From contig NZ_JAMKOJ010000009.1 in the NCBI RefSeq assembly GCF_023700755.1, forward strand, positions 62,001 to 126,000: 64,000 nucleotides of DNA. The letters run 5' to 3'. The position numbers and the translations under genes were made by a program. Origin of the DNA: Allorhizobium sonneratiae. Lineage in GTDB: Bacteria; Pseudomonadota; Alphaproteobacteria; Rhizobiales; Rhizobiaceae. This document shows, piece after piece, positions 52,846 through 60,397 of the stretch. Under the pieces are notes generated by a model that saw nothing but the letters and a program-made list of their open reading frames with translations, had not been told where the DNA came from and made no database searches. Position 1 is the first letter of the stretch. Each line of letters opens with the position of its first letter.

Positions 52846-53367
52846 ATGAACAGCATTCCGACCTTCATGCCGCCGCTTGAAGTCGCCTCTCCCGTTTCAG
52901 GTCAGGACTTCCGCGACGCCATGGCAAAACTGGCCGCTGCCGTGACGATCGTCACCACCGATGGACCGGCGGGACGGGCAGGCTTTGCCGCAACCGCCGT
53001 CTGCAGCGTCTCGGATAGCCCCGCGACCCTGCTGGTCTGCCTCAACCGCTCGTCCTCGGTCTTCGACACGGTGATGGAAAACGGCGTCGCCTGCGTTAAT
53101 GTGCTGAGCAGCGAGCATGAGACGCTCTCCAGCCTTTTCGGCGGCAAAACCCCCGTCTATCAACGCTTTGCCGCCGCAGAATGGCAGACCGGCGTCACCG
53201 GTTCCCCCATGCTTGCAAACGCCATGGTCTCCTTCGACTGCATGATTGCCTCCACCGTGGATGTCGGCAGCCATCGGGTGCTGTTCCTCACGGTTCAGGC
53301 ACTCTCGCAAGATCCGGGTGAAGAGGCGCTGCTCTATTATCGCCGCAGCTACCGCCATCTGCGGTAA
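52846..53367 (+). CDS. rutF: RutF-like NAD(P)H:FMN reductase
   Basis: A flavin reductase of the FMN-binding split-barrel fold, supplying reduced FMN to a partner monooxygenase. Marks: [55 protein letters not shown] and [11 protein letters not shown], all close to RutF. The start at ATG 52846 has GAAAGGA eight bases upstream; earlier in-frame codons overlap the amidase gene. 173 residues. Last gene of the ABC-amidase operon; its natural partner is the RutA-type monooxygenase 8.3 kb away on the other strand, with which it seems to share the regulator motif. Confidence 0.9.
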   Translation: MNSIPTFMPPLEVASPVSGQDFRDAMAKLAAAVTIVTTDGPAGRAGFAATAVCSVSDSPATLLVCLNRSSSVFDTVMENGVACVNVLSSEHETLSSLFGGKTPVYQRFAAAEWQTGVTGSPMLANAMVSFDCMIASTVDVGSHRVLFLTVQALSQDPGEEALLYYRRSYRHLR

Positions 53368-53923
53368 ACCAGCGCTTGCAGCGCTTTTACGGGAAATGCT
53401 TGCGCCACCGGATTTGGCAGGCGCTAAATTATATATATTGACCCGCTTAATAGGTGGAATTTATAAATTCACCATTTACGACCTTCTGCCTGCCAATTAA
53501 AAAGACAATGACAAAGAATGTGAATTGCATCCGGTTTGCGGGAGGAGACGGCAGGCACGCGCATTCGCCAGACATCGCCATAAAGGCATGATGGCAAGGT
53601 TTCACATCATCATGCGTTGATAAAACGCAGAGCCTCATGGCTGTTCACCAAAACCGTCGCTCGGCTTTGCGATGTAGCAACCATGAAAAGGACGCTGTAG
53701 CACTTTGATTGCGGCATGATTTTCTCTTTGAATCCACCAGGGTTTAAAGAGTGATGCCGTCGGGTCTCACAGTCCGGAAAGCGCATGATGATATCATCTT
53801 GTTTCATCCTCACGGCGTCGCACTGTGCTGTGCCATCTGCTTTCCCATCGCAATATCGCGACTGAACCGCCATCGCGCCGGAACCTGCGATGAACGGGCT
53901 GTGACAGGCAAAGGGAGGAGCAC
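53368..53923. other. 556-base intergenic region with AT-rich inverted repeat and a composite repeat
   Basis: Between rutF and the alpha/beta hydrolase gene. At 53453-53473 an AT-rich near-perfect inverted repeat (GGTG...CACC ends, AATTTATAAATT centre, one bulged G) follows a short ATATATAT run and may be an operator or promoter element. At about 53685-53765 is a reversed copy of the composite palindromic repeat (AGGACGCTGTAGCAC, then a GGTTTAAAGAGTGATGCC stem). GGGAGGAG at 53913-53920 is the ribosome-binding site of the next gene. No gene is seen. Confidence 0.6.
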
Positions 53924-54721
53924 ATGCAAACAGTAAGCTACAAGGACAGCGCAGGCGCGCTTTTGCAGGCCGACCTCTTCCTGCCAGAAGGCGCGGGTCC
54001 CTTTCCACTGATCATCGGCGTCTCGGGCGGTGGCTGGGTGCGCGGCAATCGTGCAGCCCTGAAGGACTGGGGGAGATTTCTCGCCGCAGCCGGATTTGCC
54101 TTTGCCAGCATCGATTACCGGCGTGCGCTCAAGGGCCAACCCGCCTTTCCCGGCAATGTCGAGGATGTCGCTTCCGGGCTGCAATATTTTCACGAGCATG
54201 GCGCAGAGCATGGCATCAATCCGGAGCGGATTGCCATTCTCGGGGTTTCGGCGGGTGCCCATCTCGGCGCACTGGCCAGTCTTTCTGCAGAATGGACGGC
54301 AAAACCGCCCCGCGCTTTCGCCGGGATTTATGGTGTCTATGATCTGATGGCGCATTGGCAGGCAGATCTGGCCGTCAACAGCGTCACCGATCCGGACAAG
54401 ACAGAATGGGTGCTGGGGGCAGATCCTTTCGACAATCCTCTTCTCTATCATCAGGCCTCACCCTTGCGGCAGATCACCTATGCGCGGACCATGCCGGTTT
54501 TCCTCTGCTGGGGACATCTCGACCGGGATGTCTCGCCGCAGCAATCGGCCGGATTTGCAACCGCGCTCAGACAGGCGGGCTATCCGGTGAGCCTGCAGGA
54601 ATTGCCGGATGCGGGCCATCTCTGGTTTTCGCAAGAAGGCCCGCAAGACCCCGGCAGTCATTCCGCGCGTGTCGCACCAGCACTGCTGCGCTTTTTCAGG
54701 CAGAGCCTTCTTACGGCATAA
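53924..54721 (+). CDS. Alpha/beta hydrolase (esterase/lipase type)
   Basis: A cytoplasmic serine hydrolase of the BD-FAE/hormone-sensitive-lipase-like group. Oxyanion motif VSGGGWVRGN replaces the common HGGGW; the nucleophile elbow is ILGVSAGAHLGALASL; catalytic Asp is probably in CWGHLDRDVSP and His in PDAGHLWFS. 265 residues, with a strong GGGAGGAG ribosome-binding site and no signal peptide. A cupin gene follows after 27 bases and an XRE-cupin regulator beyond it, a likely small catabolic unit. Substrate unknown; esters or N-formyl compounds (as for arylformamidase-type relatives) are possible. Confidence 0.85.
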   Translation: MQTVSYKDSAGALLQADLFLPEGAGPFPLIIGVSGGGWVRGNRAALKDWGRFLAAAGFAFASIDYRRALKGQPAFPGNVEDVASGLQYFHEHGAEHGINPERIAILGVSAGAHLGALASLSAEWTAKPPRAFAGIYGVYDLMAHWQADLAVNSVTDPDKTEWVLGADPFDNPLLYHQASPLRQITYARTMPVFLCWGHLDRDVSPQQSAGFATALRQAGYPVSLQELPDAGHLWFSQEGPQDPGSHSARVAPALLRFFRQSLLTA

Positions 54722-54748
54722 TCCCAGGCTTTTTCAGGAGTTCATTGC

Positions 54749-55756
54749 ATGACACAGCCGCAAACATCCTCTGCCAGCAAGGCAGCCGCCTATATTCTGC
54801 GTCAGGGCGAAGGCGAGACCTATAATGTCGCGGGCCAGATCATCCGCGTTCTGGCCGGATGTGACGAGACCAATGGCGGCTATGGGGCGGTGGTCTGCGA
54901 GGCGACGCTCGACCGTCAGCCGATTCCCCTGCATTTTCATGAGCGTGAACACGATACCTGGTTTTGCACACGCGGGCGTCTGCGCATCTGGGCCAACGGC
55001 CTGTCCCGCATTCTGACCGAGGGCGATTTTGCCTATGTGCGACCCTATGACGTGCATTCCTATCAATCGGTTGCGCCGCGCACGCAATTTTTCGGCATCG
55101 TTGCGCCCGGCGGCTGGGAAGGTTTCTTCGAAAGCGCCGGCAGCCCATGGACAGAGCCGGGACTGCCGCCGCAAAATCATCCCTTCGATTTTGCCCGCAT
55201 GGGCATGAGCATGGAGCGTTACCGGATCATGCGCGTGCCCGAACAGGTCTATGCCGAGGCAAGCTCCGGCGACGGTATCGATTGCGTGCTGCCGGACACG
55301 CCGTGCTCTTATGTGCTGCAGGCGGGTCACGGCAAGCGGCGGCGTCTGGCCGGTCATCTCTCCACACAGATCCTTGCACCCGCCCTGTGCGACGGGCAGG
55401 TCGACATGCGCACGATCGAAGCCGGACGTGGCGCAACCCAGCCCGCGCTCATGCATGAAACGACCCATGTTACGCTTTATGTTCTCGAGGGTCAGCTATC
55501 GCTCTCGCTGAACGGCAGAACGGAAACCCTGCAAACCGGCGATTTTGCCAATATTCCAGCCGGCACGGTCTACGCGACCAGCGTCATCAGCGGCACGGCG
55601 CGCTGGCTGCTTTCAGCGGCCAACGGCAATGGGCTGGCATTCTGGGATGAGCTTGGAACGCCGACGGAAGAATTCACCTTCAGTCCAGCCGATGGCGAAG
55701 ACCTTGCGCAACGCATGCGCACCGATCTTGCAGCAGACGTCAAACGCGCCGACTGA
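54749..55756 (+). CDS. Bicupin protein (quercetin 2,3-dioxygenase family)
   Basis: A two-cupin protein of 335 residues. Cupin 1 carries PLHFHEREHDTWFCTRGRLR followed by EGDFAYVRPYDVHSYQS, with the HxH...E...H metal-ligand pattern of quercetinase-like enzymes. Cupin 2 (ALMHETTHVTLYVLEGQLSL, TGDFANIPAGTVYATSV) lacks the full ligand set and is probably structural. The start ATG at 54749 follows CAGGAG. The family includes flavonol dioxygenases, but many bacterial members have other substrates, so the name is structural. Probably co-transcribed with the preceding hydrolase. Confidence 0.85.
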   Translation: MTQPQTSSASKAAAYILRQGEGETYNVAGQIIRVLAGCDETNGGYGAVVCEATLDRQPIPLHFHEREHDTWFCTRGRLRIWANGLSRILTEGDFAYVRPYDVHSYQSVAPRTQFFGIVAPGGWEGFFESAGSPWTEPGLPPQNHPFDFARMGMSMERYRIMRVPEQVYAEASSGDGIDCVLPDTPCSYVLQAGHGKRRRLAGHLSTQILAPALCDGQVDMRTIEAGRGATQPALMHETTHVTLYVLEGQLSLSLNGRTETLQTGDFANIPAGTVYATSVISGTARWLLSAANGNGLAFWDELGTPTEEFTFSPADGEDLAQRMRTDLAADVKRAD

Positions 55757-56017
55757 CGCTGACAAGCTACAAGGTGCCGGAAAGCATCCGACAGAAAATC
55801 GCAACCGTTCCGATGCTCACCGGTTTGTGTGAGCATCGGATTGTTCGCCAAACCGTTCCCACTTTCCGCTACGATCCACCTGCATGATTTAAAATGCGAC
55901 AGCGTCCTTTGTGCGTTTTATAAAACGCAACCGCGCTGTAGAAAGTCTTATTGCCAATTTTTTTACGGTTTATACAAGGCTGAAACATGCTGTAGACTGC
56001 CGTAAAAAGGATGCGCA
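55757..56017. repeat. Intergenic repeats upstream of the XRE-cupin gene
   Basis: About 55798-55870 holds a hairpin of the GATGCTCAC/GTGAGCATC type with AAACCGTTCCCAC, and about 55880-55935 a stem-loop with GTGCGTTTTATAAAACGC related to the palindromes at 15.8, 59.0 and 60.1 kb. The XRE-cupin ribosome-binding site AAAGGA is at 56006-56011. Confidence 0.6.
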
Positions 56018-56710
56018 ATGGACGCCGAAACAGACGACAAGACACCGAGCGAAATGCATAATGGAACGCAGAGCAGCGCAAGGGCATTGTCACAGAACCC
56101 GCACGCCGTGCGTGAGCCAAAGCAAAACAATCTTGAAATGGCCATTGGCCATGAGGTGCGCGCCTATCGCAAGAAGCTCGGCATCACCGTGACGGACCTT
56201 GCCGCAGCCACCGGCATTTCGCTCGGCATGTTGTCGAAAATCGAAAACGGCAATATCTCGCCATCGCTGACGACCCTGCAATCGCTGTCGCGTGCGCTCG
56301 GCGTGCCTTTGACGGCGTTTTTCCGCGCCTATGAAGAGCCGCGCAATGCCGTTTTCGTCAAGGCCGGTGAGGGTATCGAGCTGGAGCGGCGCGGCACGCG
56401 GGCGGGTCACCAGTATAATCTGCTCGGCCATATCGACAACAATTCGAGCGGTGTCGTCGTCGAACCCTATCTCATCACGCTGACGGCGGATTCCGACATC
56501 TTCCCCACCTTTCAGCATGAGGGCATGGAGTTTCTCTATATGCTCGAAGGCGAAGTCGTCTATCGCCATAACGACCAGCTCTTCCCGATGCAGCCGGGCG
56601 ACAGCCTGTTTTTCGACGCCGATGCGCCGCATGGGCCGGAACAGCTCGTCAAGCTGCCGGCGAAATATCTCTCGATCATCAGCTATCCGCAGCGCGGCAA
56701 GGTCGATTGA
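56018..56710 (+). CDS. XRE family regulator with C-terminal cupin
   Basis: N-terminal Cro/C1-type helix-turn-helix (EVRAYRKKLGITVTDLAAAT, GISLGMLSKIENGNISPSL, residues about 45-100) preceded by a 35-residue polar tail, and a C-terminal cupin (FPTFQHEGMEFLYMLEGEVV, QPGDSLFFDADAPHGPEQL). 230 residues. The cupin senses a small molecule in PuuR/SutR-like regulators. It follows the alpha/beta hydrolase and bicupin genes after 261 bases and is the likely regulator of that unit. AAAGGA precedes the ATG. Confidence 0.9.
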   Translation: MDAETDDKTPSEMHNGTQSSARALSQNPHAVREPKQNNLEMAIGHEVRAYRKKLGITVTDLAAATGISLGMLSKIENGNISPSLTTLQSLSRALGVPLTAFFRAYEEPRNAVFVKAGEGIELERRGTRAGHQYNLLGHIDNNSSGVVVEPYLITLTADSDIFPTFQHEGMEFLYMLEGEVVYRHNDQLFPMQPGDSLFFDADAPHGPEQLVKLPAKYLSIISYPQRGKVD

Positions 56711-56716
56711 AACAGC

Positions 56717-56760
56717 CGTGAGGGCATTGTGCGTGTTATCAGACGCACAATGCCCTCACG
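56717..56760. terminator. Long hairpin between convergent XRE-cupin and tctA genes
   Basis: CGTGAGGGCATTGTGCGT (56717-56734) pairs perfectly with ACGCACAATGCCCTCACG (56743-56760), an 18-bp stem with an 8-base loop between two convergent stops (56710 and 56769). There is no long T-tract, but the position suits a bidirectional terminator or an RNA end-protecting structure. Confidence 0.7.
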
Positions 56761-56768
56761 CTTTGCAA

Positions 56769-58286
56769 TCACATCTGCCCCATGGCGGAGGCTGCTGCTT
56801 TGAGCCTGCGGGCACGCCTGGCCAGAAAGATCGGCAGGATGACCACCGCCACCGCCATGGCCCACAGCACAAGGGAAATGGTGCTTTCAAACAGGATCGA
56901 GAGATCGCCGCCGCTGATTGCCAGCGCATTGCGCAGATTGACCTCCATGACCCGGCCAAGAACGAAACCGAGAATGATCGGCGCCATGTCGAAGCCTGCT
57001 TTGCGCAACAGCCAGCCCGCCACTCCGATGGCCAGCATCAGATAGATCGACAGGATCGAGGCATGGGTGGAATAGACGCCGACAATGGACAGCACCAGAA
57101 TGCCCGGCACCAGCAGCCAGTTCGGCACGGTCAGCACGCGGGCGAAAATATTCACCAGCGGCAGGTTGAGCAGCAGCAGAATGACATTGCCGACGAAGAG
57201 CGAGGCGACAAGACCGCCAACGATTTCCGGCCGCTCGACCAGAAGCATCGGGCCGGGCTGGATATTGTAGAGCATCAGCGCGCCGAGCATGACGGCGGTC
57301 GTGCCGGAACCGGGCACGCCAAGCGTCAGCATCGGCACGAAAGCGCCGCAGGCGGTGGCGTTGTTGGCGGCTTCCGGTGCGGCCAGCCCGCGCACATCGC
57401 CCTTGCCGAACGTGCCTTCGGTATCGGAAATACGCTTGGCGGTCGTATAGGAAATGGCGCTGGAGACGGACGCGCCCGTGCCCGGCAAGACTCCGACGAC
57501 GAAACCGATCACGGCGCTGCGCAGCGTCGTGCCCGTGCATTTGACGATATCGGCCCAGCGCGCCGTGGTGCGGCCAAGCTCGCGGATCACGGTGAAGCCG
57601 CGGCCCTGATGTTCAAGAATGATCATTGCCTCGGAGACCGAGAACAGCCCGATCACCAGCACGACGAATTCGATACCGTCACCCAGTTCCGGCTCGTTGA
57701 AGGTAAAGCGATAGGCCCCGGATGTGGCATCCAGACCGACAGTTGCCAGCATCAGGCCGAGCGTGCAGCCGATCAGCGTCTTGACCGGCTGACTGCCGAC
57801 CATCGAGCCGAGCGTGGCAAAAGCAAAGACCATCAGCACGAAATATTCCGCCGGACCGAAGCCAATGCTGAGGCTGGCGAGAAGCGGCGCAAACAGCGCC
57901 AGCCCAACCGCGCCGATCATGCCGCCGACAAAGGAGGAGAGGCCCGACAGCGCCAGCGCTTCCCCCGCCCGGCCCTGCCGTGCCATGGGATAGCCGTCCA
58001 TGGCTGTCATCACCGCGCCGGCATCACCCGGCACATTCAAGAGAATGGAGGAAATGCGCCCGCCATATTCCGCCCCGCAGTAGACGGCGGCCAGCAGGAT
58101 CATGGTGCTTTCCGCCGGAAGGCCCATCGTATAGGCAATCGGCAACAGGAGCGCGATGCCGTTGATCGGCCCGATGGCCGGAAGAGCGCCGACCATGGTG
58201 CCGATAAAGCAGCCGAGGAAGCCGATCAGCAGGTTCTGACCTGTCAGCGCCACGGCAAAACCATGCAAAAGATAGTCGAAATTCAT
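56769..58286 (-). CDS. tctA: Tripartite tricarboxylate transporter, TctA permease
   Basis: The large 12-helix permease of a TTT importer, inner membrane. TctA marks: GALPAIGPINGIALLLPIAY, YCGAEYGGRISSILLNVPG with GDAGAVMTAMDGYPMA, VVGVLPGTGASVSSAISY, GSGTTAVMLGALMLYNIQPG. The start at 58286 (MNFDYLLHGF) is 16 bases after the tctB stop; 505 residues, as in the family. It works with TctB and the periplasmic TctC; together they import citrate or another di/tricarboxylate with sodium or proton symport. Confidence 0.93.
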   Translation of the reverse strand: MNFDYLLHGFAVALTGQNLLIGFLGCFIGTMVGALPAIGPINGIALLLPIAYTMGLPAESTMILLAAVYCGAEYGGRISSILLNVPGDAGAVMTAMDGYPMARQGRAGEALALSGLSSFVGGMIGAVGLALFAPLLASLSIGFGPAEYFVLMVFAFATLGSMVGSQPVKTLIGCTLGLMLATVGLDATSGAYRFTFNEPELGDGIEFVVLVIGLFSVSEAMIILEHQGRGFTVIRELGRTTARWADIVKCTGTTLRSAVIGFVVGVLPGTGASVSSAISYTTAKRISDTEGTFGKGDVRGLAAPEAANNATACGAFVPMLTLGVPGSGTTAVMLGALMLYNIQPGPMLLVERPEIVGGLVASLFVGNVILLLLNLPLVNIFARVLTVPNWLLVPGILVLSIVGVYSTHASILSIYLMLAIGVAGWLLRKAGFDMAPIILGFVLGRVMEVNLRNALAISGGDLSILFESTISLVLWAMAVAVVILPIFLARRARRLKAAASAMGQM

Positions 58287-58302
58287 GGCTTGACCCTTTC
58301 CG

Positions 58303-58779
58303 TCAATGTGCGCCGAACAGCGCACCGGCTGGCAGATAGACATCCAGCAGATAGGCGAAGACAAACCACCAGAGGCCAGCATGGCCTGCCGCACCGATGG
58401 CCGACTTCACCAGTGGCGCGCCAAAGAGCAGCGCCGTGCCGAAAGTGAGCACGAAGACCGAAACGGCAAAACCGCCCGGCTCGAACAGCAGCGCCGCGAC
58501 AATCAGCAGGGCCGGAATGGCGAGCACCCGCAACAGCAGGCTGCCTGCCGGAAACCCCTCGGCACTGCCCGGTGAATAAAGATAAAACAGGCAGAACAGC
58601 CCGAGCAGCACCGCAAGACCGATCGGCACGACCCGCGGCCCGAGCGGATCGGAAGCAAAAGCATATTCGATTGCGGCGCCGCCGATGCCATAGGCGATGG
58701 CCAGCACAAGAAGGACAAGACCGGCAGCGCGGCCGGTGAGCCTGATCGCGCGGCTGGAAGGATGATGGACGTCTGACAT
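58303..58779 (-). CDS. tctB: Tripartite tricarboxylate transporter, TctB small subunit
   Basis: A four-helix membrane protein of 158 residues whose TctB-type pattern is visible: AIRLTGRAAGLVLLVLAIAY, FASDPLGPRVVPIGLAVLLG, FEPGGFAVSVFVLTFGTALL and a closing AYLLDVYLPAGALFG. The ATG at 58779 is supported by GAGAG upstream and by homology; the frame is open further upstream over the repeats. It is separated from tctC by 277 bases containing a long palindrome and a tandem repeat, unlike the tight tctB-tctA junction. Confidence 0.9.
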   Translation of the reverse strand: MSDVHHPSSRAIRLTGRAAGLVLLVLAIAYGIGGAAIEYAFASDPLGPRVVPIGLAVLLGLFCLFYLYSPGSAEGFPAGSLLLRVLAIPALLIVAALLFEPGGFAVSVFVLTFGTALLFGAPLVKSAIGAAGHAGLWWFVFAYLLDVYLPAGALFGAH

Positions 58780-59056
58780 GCGGGTCTCTCGGTGATCCTG
58801 TGTCCTTCCTTGGCGCTCTGGCCCCGGCACTCTGACTTCGGCACTCTGGCCAGGCACTCTGGCCCAAGCACTCTGGTACAGGCGCACAGGCATGTTTGCC
58901 TGAGAAGGACGATCGATGGGTGATGATTGCCATGGACAGGCGGCGGCCTGCTGCAGGTTTCCTTCAATCGGGTGCGATTGAAGGAGAAAATGATGCAGCA
59001 AATTTAAAGTGCTGAAGCGCGGATGCGTTTTATAAAACGCATCCGCGCTGCACGCG
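58780..59056. repeat. tctC-tctB intercistronic region with repeats
   Basis: Contains about five copies of a 13-15 bp unit GGCACTCTGGCC with drift (58811-58880), and a composite palindromic element at about 58968-59052 that ends in a perfect 34-bp palindrome at 59016-59049 (AGCGCGGATGCG arm, AT-rich centre). The palindrome starts 8 bases past the tctC stop. Confidence 0.8.
59016..59049. repeat. Perfect 34-bp palindrome just after tctC
   Basis: Every base of 59016-59049 pairs with its mirror, centred on TTTTATAAAA and flanked by GCGCGGATGCG/CGCATCCGCGC arms. In mRNA it would form a 15-17-bp stem 8 bases past the tctC stop codon (minus strand), suited to terminate part of the transcripts or protect the tctC message. 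Confidence 0.85.
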
Positions 59057-60031
59057 TTACATGCTGGATTCCTTGGCGAGGATCTTGTAGCGGGCAACAT
59101 CGGCCTTGACGCGATCTTCAAAATCCTTGCCGATCAGGGTGAATTCGAAAAGGCCGCGCGCTTCGCGCTCCTTGGCAAATTCAGGCGTGGCGGAGACTTT
59201 GCGGAATGCATCGGTCCACCACTTGTAATCCTCTTCGGACACGTCCTTGCCGACATAATAGCCACGCCAGACCGGCCAGTCGATGTCGTAACCCTGTTCC
59301 TTCGCCGTCGGCACATTGGCAAGCTCGCCCGGCAGGCGCTCCGGCGCCATGACTGCGAGAATGCGGATCTTGCCAGCCATGTGATGCTTGACCATCTCTG
59401 CCGCATCGCCGGAGCCGACCTTGACATGGCCGCCTTCCAGCGCGGTCAGCACGGCGCCACCGCCTTCCAGCGCGACATAGCGCATCTTTTTCGGGTCCTG
59501 CCCGGCAGCCTTGGCCAGCAGCGAGCCCTTCATCCAGTCCTGCGAGCCGACAGCGCCGCCACCGGCAATCGGAAAGGAATTGGGTTCGGCCTTGTAGGCG
59601 GCAACGAGATCGCCAAGCGTCTTGTAAGGAGAATTGGCAGCCACCACCAGCACGCCGTAATCGGCGCCGAGCGCGCCGAGCCAGCGCACTGCCGTTTCGT
59701 CATACTGGCCAAACTTGCCCTGCGCGATCAACAGTGCCGAGCCGGACGAGGCGGCGGTGATGAGATTGCCATCCTTGCTGCGCTTGCTGATCACATGATT
59801 ATAGGCCACCGCGCCAACGCCGCCTTCCATATAGGTCACAGCCATGGGCTTGCTGATTTCCTTGCCTTCCAGCAGCGCATTGGCCGCCAGACGGCAGGTC
59901 AGATCGAAGCCGCCGCCGGGTTTTGCGCCTGCCAGGCATTCCGGCTTGGCCGGTTCGGCCACGGCCACAAGCGTCATGGACAGCGTCATCAGGCATGCGC
60001 CCGCGAGCGTCTTCGTCATGTTACGGATCAT
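59057..60031 (-). CDS. tctC: Tripartite tricarboxylate transporter, TctC binding protein
   Basis: Periplasmic substrate receptor of the TTT system, with signal peptide (TKTLAGACLMTLSMTLVAVA, cleavage near AEPAKPE). Family features are CLAGAKPGGGFDLTCRLAAN, VTYMEGGVGAVAYNHV and AGGGAVGSQDWMKGSLLAKA. The ATG at 60031 follows GGGAGAG; 324 residues. It is the first gene of tctC-tctB-tctA and divergent from the two-component genes that probably control it. The ligand is a carboxylate, not necessarily citrate: the family is large in alphaproteobacteria and binds many organic acids. Confidence 0.92.
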   Translation of the reverse strand: MIRNMTKTLAGACLMTLSMTLVAVAEPAKPECLAGAKPGGGFDLTCRLAANALLEGKEISKPMAVTYMEGGVGAVAYNHVISKRSKDGNLITAASSGSALLIAQGKFGQYDETAVRWLGALGADYGVLVVAANSPYKTLGDLVAAYKAEPNSFPIAGGGAVGSQDWMKGSLLAKAAGQDPKKMRYVALEGGGAVLTALEGGHVKVGSGDAAEMVKHHMAGKIRILAVMAPERLPGELANVPTAKEQGYDIDWPVWRGYYVGKDVSEEDYKWWTDAFRKVSATPEFAKEREARGLFEFTLIGKDFEDRVKADVARYKILAKESSM

Positions 60032-60397
60032 TCTTCTCTCCCGTTATACCCTTACAGCGCCGTGCGCCATATATGGCGCACAAAGGACACAGTAACGCTT
60101 TAAATTTGCTGCATAATTTTCTCCTTAAGCCGATTCCGGTTTAAGGAATTATGCAGTCGCGACCTGATCGGACATCCCTTTATCCCGCGACAGCTCATCG
60201 CCGCTTCAAGCGGTTGAGCAAATGGGGCGTGACGAAACGGGCTTCCTCCGAGGTCGACCGACTCTCTCCCTTGACGTCGGCACCTGTGAAACTAAGGCGC
60301 TTTCCTGTCATGATCCTGTCAAAATCATGGCCATCGCCGTTTGTAAGCGCTGCCAGCCATCTTGATTCTTCCCCCCCAGCCATGCGAAGAAAAAGAG
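60032..60397. promoter_or_regulatory. Divergent promoter region tctC / tctD with composite repeat
   Basis: A 366-base gap. A composite repeat covers about 60050-60155 and includes a perfect 20-bp palindrome at 60062-60081 (GTGCGCCATA centre half), only 31 bases from the tctC start, so it lies in the tctC promoter or leader. CATGAT (60309-60314) and ATCATG (60324-60329) form an inverted repeat that could be part of a response-regulator site; that is a guess. Confidence 0.5.

Noticed and set aside
56517..58448. A 643-codon plus-strand open frame opposite tctA
   Set aside because: TctA motifs on the other strand are unambiguous; the frame is low-complexity and rich in His, Gln and Arg.
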